DNA from: Mikania micrantha | Taxonomy: Eukaryota; Streptophyta; Magnoliopsida; Asterales; Asteraceae | Direction: 5' to 3' | NCBI GenBank assembly: GCA_009363875.1 | Contig: CM018682.1 | Coordinates: forward strand, 56,628,031-56,692,030 | DNA: 64,000 nt | Shown: piece by piece, positions 21,981 through 34,387 of the stretch | Layout: each line of letters starts with the position of its first letter | How positions within the stretch are numbered: position 1 is the first letter of the stretch | Made by a program: the position numbers and the translations under genes | Notes under the pieces: model-generated | The model's database searches: none | Seen by the model: the letters and a program-made list of their open reading frames with translations, nothing else | What the model was told of the DNA's origin: nothing

Positions 21981-23179
21981 TTGTTGGTGTCAGCGTTCGA
22001 CGTTGTCTTCTTGAAGAGATGGGGATATTTGCGCATCATCTGATCTTCACGCTCCCACGTGAATTCAGGTCCGTGTTTCGAGTTCCATCGGACTTTGACA
22101 ATAGGAATCTTACTCTGTTTGAGTTGTTTGACCTCGCGGTCCATGATCTCTACCGGCTCTTCCACGAACCGTAGTTGTTCATCCACCTAGATCTCATCCA
22201 GTGGAACTATAAGTGTCTCATCTGATAAACATTTCTTCAGGTTCGAGACATGAAATACGTTGTGAACTCCGTCGAGTTCGGCTGGTAAGTTGAGTTGGTA
22301 TGCCACTGGACCAATCCTTTTCAGGATCTCAAAAGGTCCAATATACCGTGGGTACAATTTGCCTTGTTTACCAAAACGAATGACGCCTTTCCATGGTGAA
22401 ACTTTCAAAAGGACTTTATCTCCTACCTGAAATTCCAGAGGTTTCCGGCGTTTGTCAGCATAGCTCTTTTGACGGTCACGAGCTACTGCCATGCGGTTTC
22501 TGATTTGCACGATTTTCTCTGTTGTTTCATGCACAAGTTCTGGGCCAGTGAGCTGACTGTCGCCCACCTCCGCCCAGCAGATGGGTGATCGGCATTTCCT
22601 GCCATAGAGTGCCTCAAAAGGCGCTGCCTTGATACTGATGTGGTAGCTGTTGTTGTAGGAAAACTCCACCAACGAAAGGTGAGTTTCCCAGCTGTTACCA
22701 AAGTCTACTACGCACGCTCGTAGCATATCTTCAAGGGTTTGTATTGTGCGTTCACTCTGGCCATCAGTTTGTGGGTGGTATGCTGTACTCATATCCAACC
22801 GTGTGCCAAGCGATTTTTGCAATGATTTCCAGAAGTTAGAAGTGAATCTGGCGTCTCGATCCGAAATAATGGAGATTGGCACTCCATGTCGCGAGACTAC
22901 TTCCTTGACATAGATTCTGGCTAACTTTTCCATTTTGTCATTCTCCTTGATCACAAGGAAATGTGCTGACTTAGTCAGTCGGTCCACAACTACCCAGATA
23001 GTGTCACATCCACTAGGAGTACGGGTAATTTGGTGATGAAATCCATGGATATCTGTTCCCATTTCCACATGGGGATCTCGGGTTGTGTGAGTAATCCGGA
23101 GTGTTTCTGGTACTCGATCTTGACTTTGGCACAAGTCAAACATTTGCCTACGTAAGTAGCGATGTCAGCTTTCATATGT
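21977..23179 (-). pseudogene. Tekay-B integrase (downstream copy) and chromodomain
   Basis: This half begins in the duplicated segment and holds the integrase core with VVDRLTKSAHFLVIKEND, IISDRDARFTSNFW, and TAYHPQTDGQSERTIQTLEDM (catalytic Asp and Glu regions). The C-terminal domain includes GDKVLLKVSPWKGVIRFGKQ and GPFEIL. A TAG stop at 22187 separates the chromodomain, EEPVEIMDREVKQLKQ...IVKVRWNSKHG..FTWEREDQM (21977-22186), in the same frame. The chromodomain would read chromatin marks to steer integration and assigns the element to the chromoviruses. Confidence 0.88.
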
Positions 23180-23864
23180 GGTTTCTGATTTGCACGATTT
23201 TCTCTGTTGTTTCATGCACAAGTTCTGGGCCAGTGAGCTGACTGTCGCCCACCTCCGCCCAGCAGATGGGTGATCGGCATTTCCTGCCATAGAGTGCCTC
23301 AAAAGGCGCTGCCTTGATACTGATGTGGTAGCTGTTGTTGTAGGAAAACTCCACCAACGGAAGGTGAGTTTCCCAGCTGTTACCAAAGTCTACTACGCAC
23401 GCTCGTAGCATATCTTCAAGGGTTTGTATTGTGCGTTCACTCTGGCCATCAGTTTGTGGGTGGTATGCTGTACTCATATCCAACCGTGTGCCAAGCGACT
23501 TTTGCAATGATTTCCAGAAGTTAGAAGTGAATCTGGCGTCTCGATCCGAAATAATGGAGATTGGCACTCCATGTCGCGAGACTACTTCCTTGACATAGAT
23601 TCTGGCTAACTTTTCCATTTTGTCATTCTCCTTGATCACAAGGAAATGTGCTGACTTAGTCAGTCGGTCCACAATTACCCAGATAGTGTCACATCCACTA
23701 GGAGTACGGGTAATTTGGTGATGAAATCCATGGATATCTGTTCCCATTTCCACATGGGGATCTCGGGTTGTGTGAGTAATCCAGAGGGTTTCTGGTACTC
23801 GATCTTGACTTTGGCACAAGTCAAACATTTGCCTACGTAAGTAGCGATGTCAGCTTTCGTATGT
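22495..23864 (-). repeat. 685-bp tandem duplication within integrase
   Basis: 22495-23179 and 23180-23864 are nearly identical (about six differences by eye). Both ends sit at a shared GTGG/GCGG microhomology. As 685 is not a multiple of 3, the duplication also shifts the frame. It covers most of the zinc-binding end and catalytic core. Confidence 0.9.
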
Positions 23865-23903
23865 GGCCACCAATAAAGTATATTCAGATCATGATACATC
23901 TTA
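23180..23903 (-). pseudogene. Tekay-B integrase N-terminus and first core copy
   Basis: The zinc-binding region is seen from YHDLNILYWWPHTKADIATY and KCLTCAKVK. A frameshift near 23700 follows, as the WEQISMDFITKLPV frame runs out. The core then continues in another frame (23172-23828) with the same DRLTKSAHF, SDRDARFT and HPQTDGQSERT blocks as the downstream copy. The upstream HHCC motif and the downstream C-terminal domain are now separated by one extra core. Confidence 0.85.
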
Positions 23904-25595
23904 TCAGATCCAGGATCGGGATTTGTGAGCCTCGTCCATCACAAGGTCTCGTAGGTTCCCGTGATGTGGAACCCAGACGCGTTCCATGAAATACTGTAAG
24001 CCATCGGCTTTTTCCGTAAGTTGTTGTTCCATTCCCCTTAGTGATTCAGCCGCTAGGTTTTCAGGTTTAAGTGCCTCCACCTGGGCATTACGTATCTGTT
24101 CAGGGAGATTGGGAAGGATTGTGAGCTGTAAAGCTCGTACCCTCTTGGGTTTCGAAGTGTTTTTCCGGCTTAGAGCATCGGCCACCACATTGGCCTTCCC
24201 CGGATGATACTTGATAGCACACTCATAGTCGTTAAGAAGCTCGAGCCAGCGACGTTGTCGCATGTTCAGCTCCTTCTGCTCGAATATATGCTGGAGGCTC
24301 TTGTGATCAGTGTATGTCGTACACTTTGGACCATACAGGTAGTGTCTCCAGATCTTGAGTGCAAATACCACGGCTCCAAGTTCCAAATCGTGGGTGGTGT
24401 AGTTCTTCTCGTGGACTTTCCGTTGCCGAGAAGCATATGCGATCACCTTTTCCCGCTGCATCAGCACACAGCCGAGTCCTTGTATCGAGGCGTCGCAATA
24501 TACTACGAAGTCGTCCGTTCCATCAGGAAGTGATAAGATAGGTGCACTACAGAGCTTCTGCTTGAGAAGTTGAAATGCATCCTCCTGTTTGTCAGTCCAG
24601 AGATACTTCTTGTCCTTATGGGTTAAAGCTGTAAGGGGTTGTGCTATCTTTGAAAATCCTTCGATAAATCGTCGATAATAGCCGGCCAATCCTAGGAATT
24701 GTCGCACCTCAGTTGGAGTCTTTGGTGCTTCCCAGTTCTTGATTGCCTCTATCTTAGATTTATCCACATGTATTCCTTGTTCATTCACAACATGACCTAA
24801 GAATTGGACTTCTCGAATCCAGAAGTCGCATTTGGAGAGTTTAGCGTACAGCTTCTCTTGTCGTAGCAATTCAAGAGCCAATTGAAGATGCTCTTTGTGT
24901 TCCTCCTGGGTTTTGGAGTAGATGAGAATATCATCTATGAAGACAATGATGAACTTGTCGAGGTATGGTTTGCACACTCTATTCATGAGATCCATGAATA
25001 CTGCGGGTGCGTTTGTCAGCCCAAACGGCATAACCAAAAACTCGTAATGGCCATACCGAGTGCGGAATGAAGTTTTGGGGATATCTTCCTCCTGAATCCT
25101 CAACTGATGGTACCCAGATCGTAGATCGATCTTAGAATAATAACTCGATCCTTGAAGTTGATCGAACAAATCGTCAATGCGGGGTAAGGGGTAACGGTTT
25201 TTGATCGTCACTTTGTTCAATTCCCGATAGTCAATGCACATACGGAAAGTGCCATCCTTCTTCTTTACAAACAAGACCGGAGCTCCCTAGGGTGAGAAAC
25301 TGGGTCTAATGAAACCCTTGTCCAACAGCTCTTGCAATTGATTGGACAGTTCCTGCATCTCCGAAGGTGCCAGTCGATATGGTGCTTGTGCAATAGGCGC
25401 TGCTCCCGGCACAAGGTCTATGCGGAACTCCACTTGTCGTGGTGGTGGTAATCCTGGTAGATCCTCAGGGAATACGTCGGGATAGTCGCATACGACTGGT
25501 ATGTCTTCTATTTTCTTCTCCTCTTCAGTCTTGTCGGTGATAAGCGCCAGAATGGCTGTGTATCCTTTCGTAAGCATTTGTGAGCTTTCATGCAC
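23904..25595 (-). pseudogene. Tekay-B reverse transcriptase and RNase H
   Basis: The RT starts in the frame at 25287-25595 (PDVFPEDLPGLPPPRQVEF, PYRLAPSEMQEL, GFIRPSFSP). A TAG stop at about 25286-25288 stands where Tekay-A has Trp. The 456-codon frame continues with FRMCIDYRELNKVT, YSKIDLRSGYHQLR, VMPFGLTNAPAVFMDLMN and the catalytic VFIDDILIYS (Asp pair at residues 114-115). The RNase H part has VYCDASIQGLGCV (first catalytic Asp kept), HDLELGAVVFAL, YTDHKSLQHI and KYHPGKANVVADALSR. Apart from the one stop this enzyme pair looks well preserved. Confidence 0.92.
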
Positions 25596-27299
25596 GAGAT
25601 GATGTTCAGAGGAGTGTCACTCCTTTCGCCCTTGATATCTAGAGTTTCTCCGTCAGGGAGAGGTATGCGCACAACCTTGTCGTGGCAAATGATTTCAGCT
25701 TGGTTTTTAGACAACCAATCCATGCCCACTACGACATCAAAACTGCCTAGTGTAACTGGCATGAGGTCAATCTTAAATTTATGGCCTGCTAGCTCTAAAG
25801 TGCATTCCATCAGAATGTGATTAGTTACAATCAATTTACCATCAGCTAGCTCTACTGTATATTCGACATCTAGGGGTGTTGGGGTTATGGCAAGTATCTC
25901 ACTAAAGTCTTTAGATATAAAGCTTTTCTCAGCTCCAGTATCAAACAATACAGTAGCATAATTATCGTTTAAGAGATACGTACCGGTTGCAAGGTTGGGA
26001 TCCCTCCTGGCCTCCTTGGCCCCAATCACGAAGTCTCGCCCCCTCGTGCCATTGTTCCCATTATTGTTGTTCTGTTGGTTGTTGTTGTTGTTTTTCAGTT
26101 GTGGGCAATCCTTCTTGAAATGCCCTGGTTTTCCACATTCGAAGCAACCCTTCGGTGCTTCAAGTTGTTGCTGCTGTTGTGGCTGTGGGGTTTTCGTCAT
26201 CAGCTCACCCCTACAGTCTTTGGCTGCATGTCCCCCTTTTCCGCAACACTGGCATTGGAAACGGCCACACTGACCCTGTGCATGATGGAAATTGCACTTG
26301 TGGCATTTGGGTTGTTTTCCTGCATAGCCCCCTTGGTTTTGAGTGGTGGGGATGGGTGGTGCATAAGCTTGGGTCGATCCAAACTTACGCTGCTGTGGTG
26401 GTGGTTGAAGAGTGGAAGTCTTGTTCAGGGTGTCATCCCATTTTCGTTTGCCCTTGTCGTTAGTTGTGGTCACAGCACCACGAGGTGGCAAGAGTCCTTG
26501 TGCGACAGCTGAATCGGTGAGCTTGTGAGTTAGTCGCACTGTTTGTTGCATGGTGATGGGGTCAGCAGAAAGTACCATGCCCTGAATTTGAGGTGGTAGT
26601 CCCTCAATGTACTTCTCTATGTGCTTGAAAGGTGGGTTTGCCATTTCCGGGCACAGGTTTGCCAGCTCATAAGACCTGGCAGTGTAGGCCTCAACCTCGG
26701 AACCAATCATCTTGTGGTTCCAGAACTCGGTCTCAAGTTTCTGCACTTCACCACGAGGGCAGTATTCGCGGTTCAACATTTGTTTAAAATTATCCCAAGG
26801 CAGAGCGTTGGCTGCATCAAGCCCTAGGTTCTGAACGTTGGCATTCCACCAAGTGAGGGCAACTCCCTCGAATGTCCCTGCAGCGAACTTGACCCTGTCC
26901 TCGTTCCTGCAGTCGCTCATGGCGAAGGCTGATTCCGCCTTCTCAATCCAGCGTAATAACCCAACGGCTCCCTCAGTGCCGCTGAATGAATGGGGTTTGC
27001 AATCCAGGAACATTTTGAATGTGCAGAGAGGTGGGTTAGGATTTGCTCCTGAGATATGCAAAGAGTAGAGTTGGGTATGTATCGGGTAAACGTGTTGAAT
27101 TGGAAACGAGTGATTGTGGTGTAAGGTGAGTATGAACAGATTCATCACCTTGGTTCAGTGGGTTTTGATTACGGGCAGCTTCCCGTGCAGCAAGTACCTC
27201 CTCAACCCGTTCGTTGATAAGGGCGTTCAACTCAGCTTGTGTCAGGTTGATGTTTCCACGTCCGCCCGCATTCCTGCGTCCTCCACGTCTTCCAGCCAT
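25508..27299 (-). pseudogene. Tekay-B gag and protease
   Basis: I choose the ATG at 27299 (MAGRRGGRRNAGGRG) because chromovirus gags start with similar basic segments. A frameshift at about 27060-27145 leads into the long frame 25508-27148. The gag core shows LRWIEKAESAF, ALTWWNANVQ and YIEGLPPQIQGMV. Two CCHC knuckles, CQCCGKGGHAAKDC and CFECGKPGHFKKDC, would bind RNA. The aspartic protease has VLFDTGAEKSFIS and VVVGMDWLSKNQAEI. Near 25570 one A is missing relative to the family pattern, so RT continues in the overlapping -1 frame. Confidence 0.9.
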
Positions 27300-27548
27300 G
27301 ATCTTCATAGCGAGAATAAGTGTTAGTGTATGGCTAATGACTAATGTAGTGTGTGCGGTAGATACTGTAAAGAATGTATAGAGCTTTCGGCTATCCCCGT
27401 CATGGGTAGTCACGTGCGGTGATGAACGTAATGCATAAAAGATGTGTCATGTGTGCAAGTATCACAATACTAAGCACTAAGTGTCGTGTGGAGACTAATG
27501 GTTATAGACTAAGTTCACTATATGCAAACCTAATTCGCAATAACCGGA

Positions 27549-27561
27549 GTCTCTGATACCA
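27549..27561 (-). other. Tekay-B primer binding site (initiator tRNA-Met)
   Basis: The minus strand reads TGGTATCAGAGAC three bases after the LTR edge. This is complementary to the 3' end of plant initiator tRNA-Met, the usual primer in this group. Confidence 0.85.
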
Positions 27562-27564
27562 ATC

Positions 27565-30298
27565 TGTCGCACCCCGAGAAATCCCGTCCCTTCCGGGGCG
27601 CGAGCGGCGCAGATTGTCAGGATCGCAGTCTCCGGACACACAACATGCGAGACCTATATGTCTGATTTCGTACGTACATACAATAATTTGGATAAAACAG
27701 TTTAGTAATATCGGAGTTGCGGAAGTAAAATATAAGTTAACAAAACAGTTTAACATTCATAGATAGCGGAAGCGTTAATTTAAAACGGTTTTCAAAATAT
27801 TAAGTAACAATAGTTGCGGAAGCGATTAAAGTGGTTTGATAATACAAAAGTAACACGATCAATGTTTAAATATTATCAAATGGCCTAAGACACTACAGTA
27901 GATGCATGGACTCCATCCTAGCATCCTAGTTTTTGTGCGCGTGCCTTAGTTACCTGAGAAAACATGCGAGTAGAGAGTCAACACAAAGGTTGGTGAGAGC
28001 ACAGGTTTGTAATCAGCAGTAAACATCAAAATGTTTAAAGTAAGTGTTGCAGGTCTACTTTTCAATACAATGCAATATCAATTGATAGCTAGTCAATATG
28101 TGTTATATCATATGCGGGTTCGCCACCGAAGCTAACATGCTGCCTCCCGCCATATCCATCCAAGATATGGCAAATGTTGTTTGGTCAATTATGCACTGTT
28201 CCGACCCCCAGTCGGGGTGGCCATACGGCTCGCAACAGTGGGGCTTGTCAGGCCCAAATAGTACTATTCAGAATTACCACGCTAAGCGCAACGCGCTATT
28301 AACGGTTCAAGGTGTGTTTAATGAGGACTTATCAGTTTTGTGGATGAATGCCACACATATGCATATACGATATTAGCATGTACAAAAATAACCAAAAGTA
28401 TGTAAGTTGTTCAAAAACAGTTGTATGCAATGTTTTCTCCCCCAAAGGTGGAAAATGTAAAAAGGGGCCGTGAACTCACCTGTTACAGCAGTCCCGGTGT
28501 GTATGTGTTCGCGTCTGCGAATGCTAGCACATGCTAGTATGCACCTATAACCATATAGGTGTAAGTATGTGTTTTGTGGTGTGTTGTATCCCATACAACT
28601 CCAAGTGTCGGTGTGCTCAACCGAGTGTGTGTGTTGACTTGTGTTGTCTCGAGGAATTGTTGGTGACACGATTGTTGTATTTACGTGCCTTAATGCACAT
28701 AAGACACCAAAATGCATCCTATGACTCTAATCACATAAGTTACCATTTTTAGAAAGTTTCCAATTTAGGAAAGTGTGGTTATGAAATCCCATTTCATAAA
28801 ACTAATAACTTCCAATAGGTTTATAAAATCAAGTTTTAACATTTAAAACGCATCGTCGGCGCATAAATCATCATATACGCCGTTTTGCCCAAATAAAGTT
28901 TCCTTATTTGGAAAGTATCCGTTTAAAACTCATTTTCACAAATCAAGGTTTCCAATATGCTTAGAAATCATTTCTAAGCATATTCCAATGCTCAAAGTTC
29001 ATCAAAACGTTTTAAAACATCAAAAGTCCTCTTTTGATTTTTAAAAGTTTCCATTTATAGTAAGTTTCTATAAAACCAAGTTTTTTGACAAAATCAAACA
29101 TGCCAATGTGTTTCTAAACACTCAAATATACATTTAACAATATCTAGACATGTCTAACATGTCTAGATCATCACAAATCCAAGACTTGCACATAAAAGTT
29201 TCCTTTTATGGCAAGTGTATAAAATCATTATCAAATCAAACAATAACCAAACCAAACTCGAATCTAACATCCCTAAACACTAAAATCAGTAAACCTATGA
29301 CAATAACACATCAAATCGCCAACAAATTCGAGCACAATAACCGTAAGGAGTTGCATGTGGGTTTTTAACCCTTGCATGTACAATCTAACACTAGGAAAGT
29401 GTTTAGAACTACCTTAGATGACACGATTCGAGGTAGAGCAGATTCTGGAACTCAAATGGTGGCTGAGAACGAGCTCCCAACTTGTGGGTGGCCTTCAATA
29501 CTCCTCTTTGAAGCTCCAATGGTCCAATACACCTTAGTGTTGAAAAGGAATGCCTTCAAATGTTCTTCACAGAGGTTTGGGACTGAATCTCAGTGATTTG
29601 GGTCGAGGATTTACGAAGAATTTCGGAGAAAATGGATAGAAATCGCGTGAAGATGAATTGGGGTTGTTTAAATAAAAAATCTGATCTGCATGGCCTTCGC
29701 GTACCGCGAAGGACGATCAAATTTTCTCATCGCGTACCGCGATAGGATTCGGGAGTCTCGACTCCCGGTTTGCTTCGCGTACCGCGAAGCCTTTTGCCGA
29801 GGGACCATCGCGTACCGCGATGAGTCCACTTCCTTGTTTTTCAATTTCGACGATTCGATTTCGCTCGTATTCGATTTCTAATACTTATCCTAAGCATCTA
29901 ATGCTCGTTTAAGCACATAAATACAACTAGCACATAAGTTTGACTGATCACCAACGTTCGTGAGATTCGTGTGTGTGTTTCGATAATTTCTCGAATTATC
30001 TTCGGTAGTTTGTGTTCGTGTCTTACGAAGTGTTTGCACGCTTGATTAATCCTAATCAACGTGTAATGCACAATTCAATAACTCCTCGAATTATTGTCTT
30101 GTGTTAGTGTTGTGTTTGCCACACTTGGTTTACAAAACCAATGTGCAATGTACGATTCGACAGTTCCTCAAACTATCGTTTCGTAGTTGTTTGTGTTCAC
30201 TCATCTAATTAACATAATTAAATGAAATGAAACAAGTATGAATGTGAAATGTAAAGAATGTAAGAGTTGCAATTTACCTGAAATTGCCGGCTGTCACA
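27565..30298 (-). repeat. Tekay-B 5' LTR
   Basis: It mirrors 19124-21839, with small indels (for example extra bases near 28950). It contains the second copy of the hairpin array (29694-29822), in which all five perfect stems are kept. It ends CTGTCACA before the TATTG target copy. Confidence 0.93.
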
Positions 30299-30303
30299 TA
30301 TTG

Positions 30304-30518
30304 ATTCTTTTGGATGGATTTATGGGGTTAAATTATGAACGATACTTTGTAATTTAACTATATAATTCTATATCATTGTCATGTTTACATTTCTCAATTA
30401 TACATCATGTGCTATGCAAACAATCTGATCAATTGATTATCATTCAAGATATCGCGCCCCGGGAACTTTCCGCCCGACGGGAAAACACGATCCGTTCCCG
30501 CCGGCCTGGGGTGTGACA
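30304..30518 (+). repeat. Tekay-A 5' LTR, second part
   Basis: It resumes exactly where the 3' LTR does after TATTG (39498-39713) and ends GGGGTGTGACA. It includes the conserved CGCGCCCCGGGAAC terminal block. Confidence 0.92.
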
Positions 30519-30521
30519 GAT

Positions 30522-30534
30522 TGGTATCAGAGCC
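30522..30534 (+). other. Tekay-A primer binding site (initiator tRNA-Met)
   Basis: TGGTATCAGAGCC lies three bases after the LTR, complementary to initiator tRNA-Met. Confidence 0.88.
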
Positions 30535-30692
30535 ATGGTTATAGAGAAATATAGGTCATATTACTTAAACGGTTTGGCCTAGACTATAACCTAGGGACCT
30601 CATGTAGAAACTATGTCACATAGGATTCTATTTGCATGTGTCTTCTACTTCTGATCACTGCACTAACCGATTTTCTTTCGGTTATGATCAGA

Positions 30693-31928
30693 ATGCCGCC
30701 AAGAAGAAAACCACCTTTATTACCGCTGACTCCAGGTTCAGCTCCGCACTCTTCGACACCGACACCGCCTGATTCTCCTCCACCTCCACCTCCTCCTCCA
30801 CCACCACCGGCTTATCAGTTGGACCCTGCTACTGTGGCATTGGCCACACTTCTGACTAGCCAACTGAGGGATGTAATTCCTGAGATGATGATCCGGATTA
30901 ACACCAACAATAGCAACAATGTTGCCAACTCATCTGGAGAAGGCAGCGGCAACACCCGACAGAATCAGGACTATGCCTACAAGAACTTTGTAGGTTGCAA
31001 GCCACGGAGTTTTAGTGGCAGTGAGGGTGCCGTTGGATTGATTCAGTGGATCGAGAAGATGGAAACCACCCTTGATATCAGTGGCTGTCCTGAACAGAAC
31101 AGAGCCAAGTATGCTGCGGGATCATTTCACAAGCGAGCGTTAACTTGGTGGAACGCTCAAGTTGCTATCAGAGGTCGAGATGAGGCCCATGCTATGCCTT
31201 GGGATGACTTTAAAGCTATGCTGCGGGCAGAGTTTTGCCCAAGGAACGAGTTGAAGAAGGTTGAGACTGAATTTCTCAACCTAGTCATGATTGGCTCTGG
31301 GCATCTGGCCTACACCACAAGGTTTCATGAGTTGGCCACTTTGGCACCTGACGTGGTGCCAACACTAGAGAAGAGGATAGAGCGGTACATTGGTGGATTA
31401 CCGCCCAGTATCCGAGGGCATGTGATTTCTGCTCACCCTACTACTATGGAGTTAGCTGTTACTCTGTCAGCATCTTTGACAGACATGATGGTTGCCTCTG
31501 GGGCATTCAAGAAAAAGGCTGACTCAACCAAAACTGGAACCTCAAGGAAGCCGGATAAAAGGCCGGCGAAGAAGCAAAAGGTGGCTAGAAACTTTGCTGC
31601 TACCACTCAAGCCCCAATGCTTAACCAACCACCACCACTACAAGTTAGAAAGCCCTACACTGGCACTACACCTTTGTGCAACACTTGTCAGTATCATCAC
31701 GCGCCAAACACTCAGTGCATACAGTGCACAAACTGTGGAAAGTTTGGCCATTGGGCAAATCGCTACAGGAGCGCGGGAGCTCCAAACAGAAACAACAATG
31801 CAGCTACCACTACTGCTGCTGCTACTGCTGCCGATCACAGGTCCTGCTACAACTGTTGCGAACCTGGACACTTTTCTCGGGATTGTCCCAAGAAAAATCA
31901 GCAAAGGGCTCAAGCACCAAGAGGATGA
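30693..31928 (+). pseudogene. Tekay-A gag
   Basis: The start ATG gives MPPRRKPP, matching the MPPRR start of Gypsy-3, so I prefer it to upstream in-frame ATGs. A proline-rich N-terminus is followed by the gag core (RSFSGSEGAVGLIQWIEKM, RALTWWNAQV, YIGGLPPSIRGHV). In the first CCHC knuckle (CTNCGKFGHWANRY) the last Cys is Tyr. The second (CYNCCEPGHFSRDC) is intact. The product would form the virus-like particle and package RNA. An in-frame TGA at 31926 ends it before the protease, which continues in the same frame, so this is a stop mutation inside a former gag-protease fusion. Confidence 0.9.
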
Positions 31929-32411
31929 GCCTTTCAGATTGGAGCAGCTGCTGCTAGGCAAGACCCGAACGTGATCACGGGTACATTTCTCTTATCTGAT
32001 TTCTATGCATCCATATTATTTGACACTAGTGCGGATCAGAGTTTTATCTCATCCGATTTTTCTAGCCATCTTAATCATGATGAAGAATCATTAGACTCCC
32101 CTTATACTATTGAGATAGCTAATGGCAAACAGATTACAGTTGATACAGTACTTAGGAATTGCCCACTAACACTTGGCGATCACACATTTTCCATCGATTT
32201 GATACCGATGGGCAGTTTTGACATCATCATCGGAATGGATTGGCTATCTCTTAACCGAGTTGAGTTAATTTGTTCCGATAAACTATTACGCATTCCAGTG
32301 GAGAACAATGAGGTCTTTGAGATTCGTGGAGACCAAGCGAAACGCAGTGTCAAGATAATATCGTGCATGAAGCTCGCAAGTACTTACGAAAACAATGCGT
32401 TGCATTTCTAG
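31929..32411 (+). pseudogene. Tekay-A aspartic protease
   Basis: Same frame as gag after the TGA. It has AAARQDPNVITGTFLL and then ILFDTSADQSFIS, where the usual D-T-G active-site triplet is D-T-S, a change expected to harm catalysis. MGSFDIIIGMDWLSLNRVEL follows. One A is missing near 32370 compared with Gypsy-3, so the RT lies in the overlapping -1 frame starting in 32363-33478. Confidence 0.88.
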
Positions 32412-33478
32412 CTCACGTGATTCAGAAAGACAAGAAGACGATCAACATTCAAGATGTACCAGTTGTGAGAGACTTTGCAGAAGTATTTCCGGATGACTTA
32501 CCGGGACTGCCACCTGAGAGATCAGTGCAGTTCCGAATCGACTTGATTCCGGGAGCAACTCCTGTAGCTAAGTCTCCTTATAGACTTGCTCCCTTAGAAA
32601 TGCAGGAGCTGTCTAATCAGTTACAAGAGCTACTCGATAAAGGATTCATCCGACCGAGCTTTTCCCCGTGGGGAGCTCCGGTTCTTTTTGTTAAAAAGAA
32701 GGATGGAACTTTCAGGATGTGCATTGACTATAGAGAGCTCAACAAACTTACCATCAAGAATCGATACCCGTTACCGAGGATTGATGATTTGTTTGACCAG
32801 TTACAGGGAGCACAGTACTTTTCAAAGATTGACCTGAGATCAGGTTATCATCAGCTCCGGATACAAGAGGAAGACATACCAAAGACGGCCTTTCGTACCC
32901 GATATGGTCATTACGAATTTATGGTGATGCCATTCGGATTGACGAACGCACCTGCCGTGTTCATGGATTTGATGAACCGGGTGTGCAAGCCGTATCTAGA
33001 TCAGTTTGTTATCGTCTTTATTGATGATATACTGATTTATTCAAAGAACGAAAAAGAACATGAACAACACCTCAAGACAGTCTTGGAACTCCTGAAGAAG
33101 GAACGACTCTATGCCAAATTCTCCAAGTGTGAATTTTGGTTGAGAGAAGTTCAGTTCTTGGGTCACATGATTAACAGTGATGGTATTCACGTGGATCCAG
33201 CTAAGATTGAAGCAATCAAGAACTGGGATGTGCCTACAACCCTGACAGAGATCAGATCATTCTTGGGATTGGCAGGTTATTACAGGAGATTCATCTCGAA
33301 TTTTTCTAAGATAGCTTTGCCCCTCACCAAGCTCACACAGAAGTCAGAACCTTTTGTGTGGACTCAGAAACAAGAAGAGGCATTCCAGACACTGAAACAA
33401 ATATTGTGCAATGCTCCAATCTTAACACTCCCAGAAGGCAACGATGACTTTGTAGTTTACTGTGTTGCTTCCCATTAG
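32363..33478 (+). pseudogene. Tekay-A reverse transcriptase
   Basis: Complete RT palm and fingers: EVFPDDLPGLPPERSVQF, PWGAPVLFVKKKDGTFRMC, YFSKIDLRSGYHQLR, MPFGLTNAPAVFMDLMN and VFIDDILIYSK with the Asp pair at residues 221-222 of this frame. The thumb/connection region (FLGLAGYYRRFISNFSKIA) follows. At the start of RNase H the catalytic Asp codon is GTT (Val) at 33464-33466, and a TAG stop lies at 33476. The rest of RNase H continues in the same frame. Confidence 0.92.
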
Positions 33479-34387
33479 GGACTCGGATGTGTTTTGATGC
33501 AACGAGACAAAGTCATTGCTTATGCCTCACGACAGCTGAAGATACACGAGAAGAATTACACGACACACGATCTCGAACTGGGAGCTGTTGTCTTTGCTTT
33601 AAAGATATGGAGACACTACCTGTATGGTACCAAATGCACTATCTTCACAGATCACAAGAGCTTACAACACATATTTGATCAGAAGGAGCTTAACATGAGA
33701 CAGAGACGTTGGGTTGAGCTCCCGAACGATTACGATTGTGTGATCAAATACCATCCGGGCAAAGCAAATGTAGTTGCAGATGCTTTGAGTCGGAAGGAAA
33801 GAGTCAAACCCTTACGCGTTCGCGCGATGGGAATGACTGTGCAAACAAGTCTGAGAGATCATATTCTACAAGCACAACAAAAGTCAGTGGCAAGAGACAA
33901 CCTGAAACGCGAGCTCGATTGTGGAGCCGAGAAACATTTCAAGACAAAACAAGATGGAGTTATCTATTATCTGGATCGTGTTTTGATTCCAGAAGTAGAT
34001 GAACTTCGAACACTTATACTTGACGAGGCACACAGGACACGTTACTCAGTTCATCCTGGTGCCGATAAGATGTACCAAGATCTTAGGTCATTTTATTGGT
34101 GGCCGGGTATGAAGAAAGACATTGCCACTTATGTTGGTAAATGTATTACATGTGCCAAAGTCAAAGCAGAACACCAGAAACCTTCGGGTTTGCTGGAACA
34201 ACCGGAGATTCCACAATGGAAGTGGGAACAAATAGCTATGGATTTCATTACCAAGCTACCCCGCACTTCCAGCGGATATGATTCTATTTGGGTCATCATT
34301 GATCGATTGACCAAATCCGCACACTTTTTGCCAATCAGAGAGACATACAAAATGGAGAAACTACGAGACTATACATTGATGAAATAG
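33479..34387 (+). pseudogene. Tekay-A RNase H remainder and integrase N-terminal half
   Basis: RNase H blocks are VIAYASRQLKIHEKNYTTHD, LELGAVVFALKIWRHY, FTDHKSLQHIF and YHPGKANVVADALSR. The integrase zinc-binding region has HPGADKMYQDLRSFYWWPGM and KCITCAKVKAEHQKPSGLL. The core starts WEQIAMDFITKLPR and DRLTKSAHFLPI. A frameshift near 34355 breaks the frame just before the second catalytic Asp. Confidence 0.9.

Larger units (their letters stand above)
19124..30298 (-). mobile_element. Tekay-B: nested Tekay-type chromovirus (Gypsy)
   Basis: The element is inserted in the Tekay-A 5' LTR with the duplication TATTG (19119-19123 and 30299-30303). Both LTRs start TGTCGCACCCCGAG and end TGTCACA. 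The left LTR is 2716 bp and the right 2734 bp. They differ by scattered substitutions and a few indels, so insertion is fairly recent but not fresh. On the minus strand the order is 5' LTR, primer binding site, gag, protease, RT, RNase H, integrase, chromodomain, polypurine tract, 3' LTR. Gag-pol has frameshifts, two TAG stops and a 685-bp tandem duplication in integrase. Confidence 0.94.
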
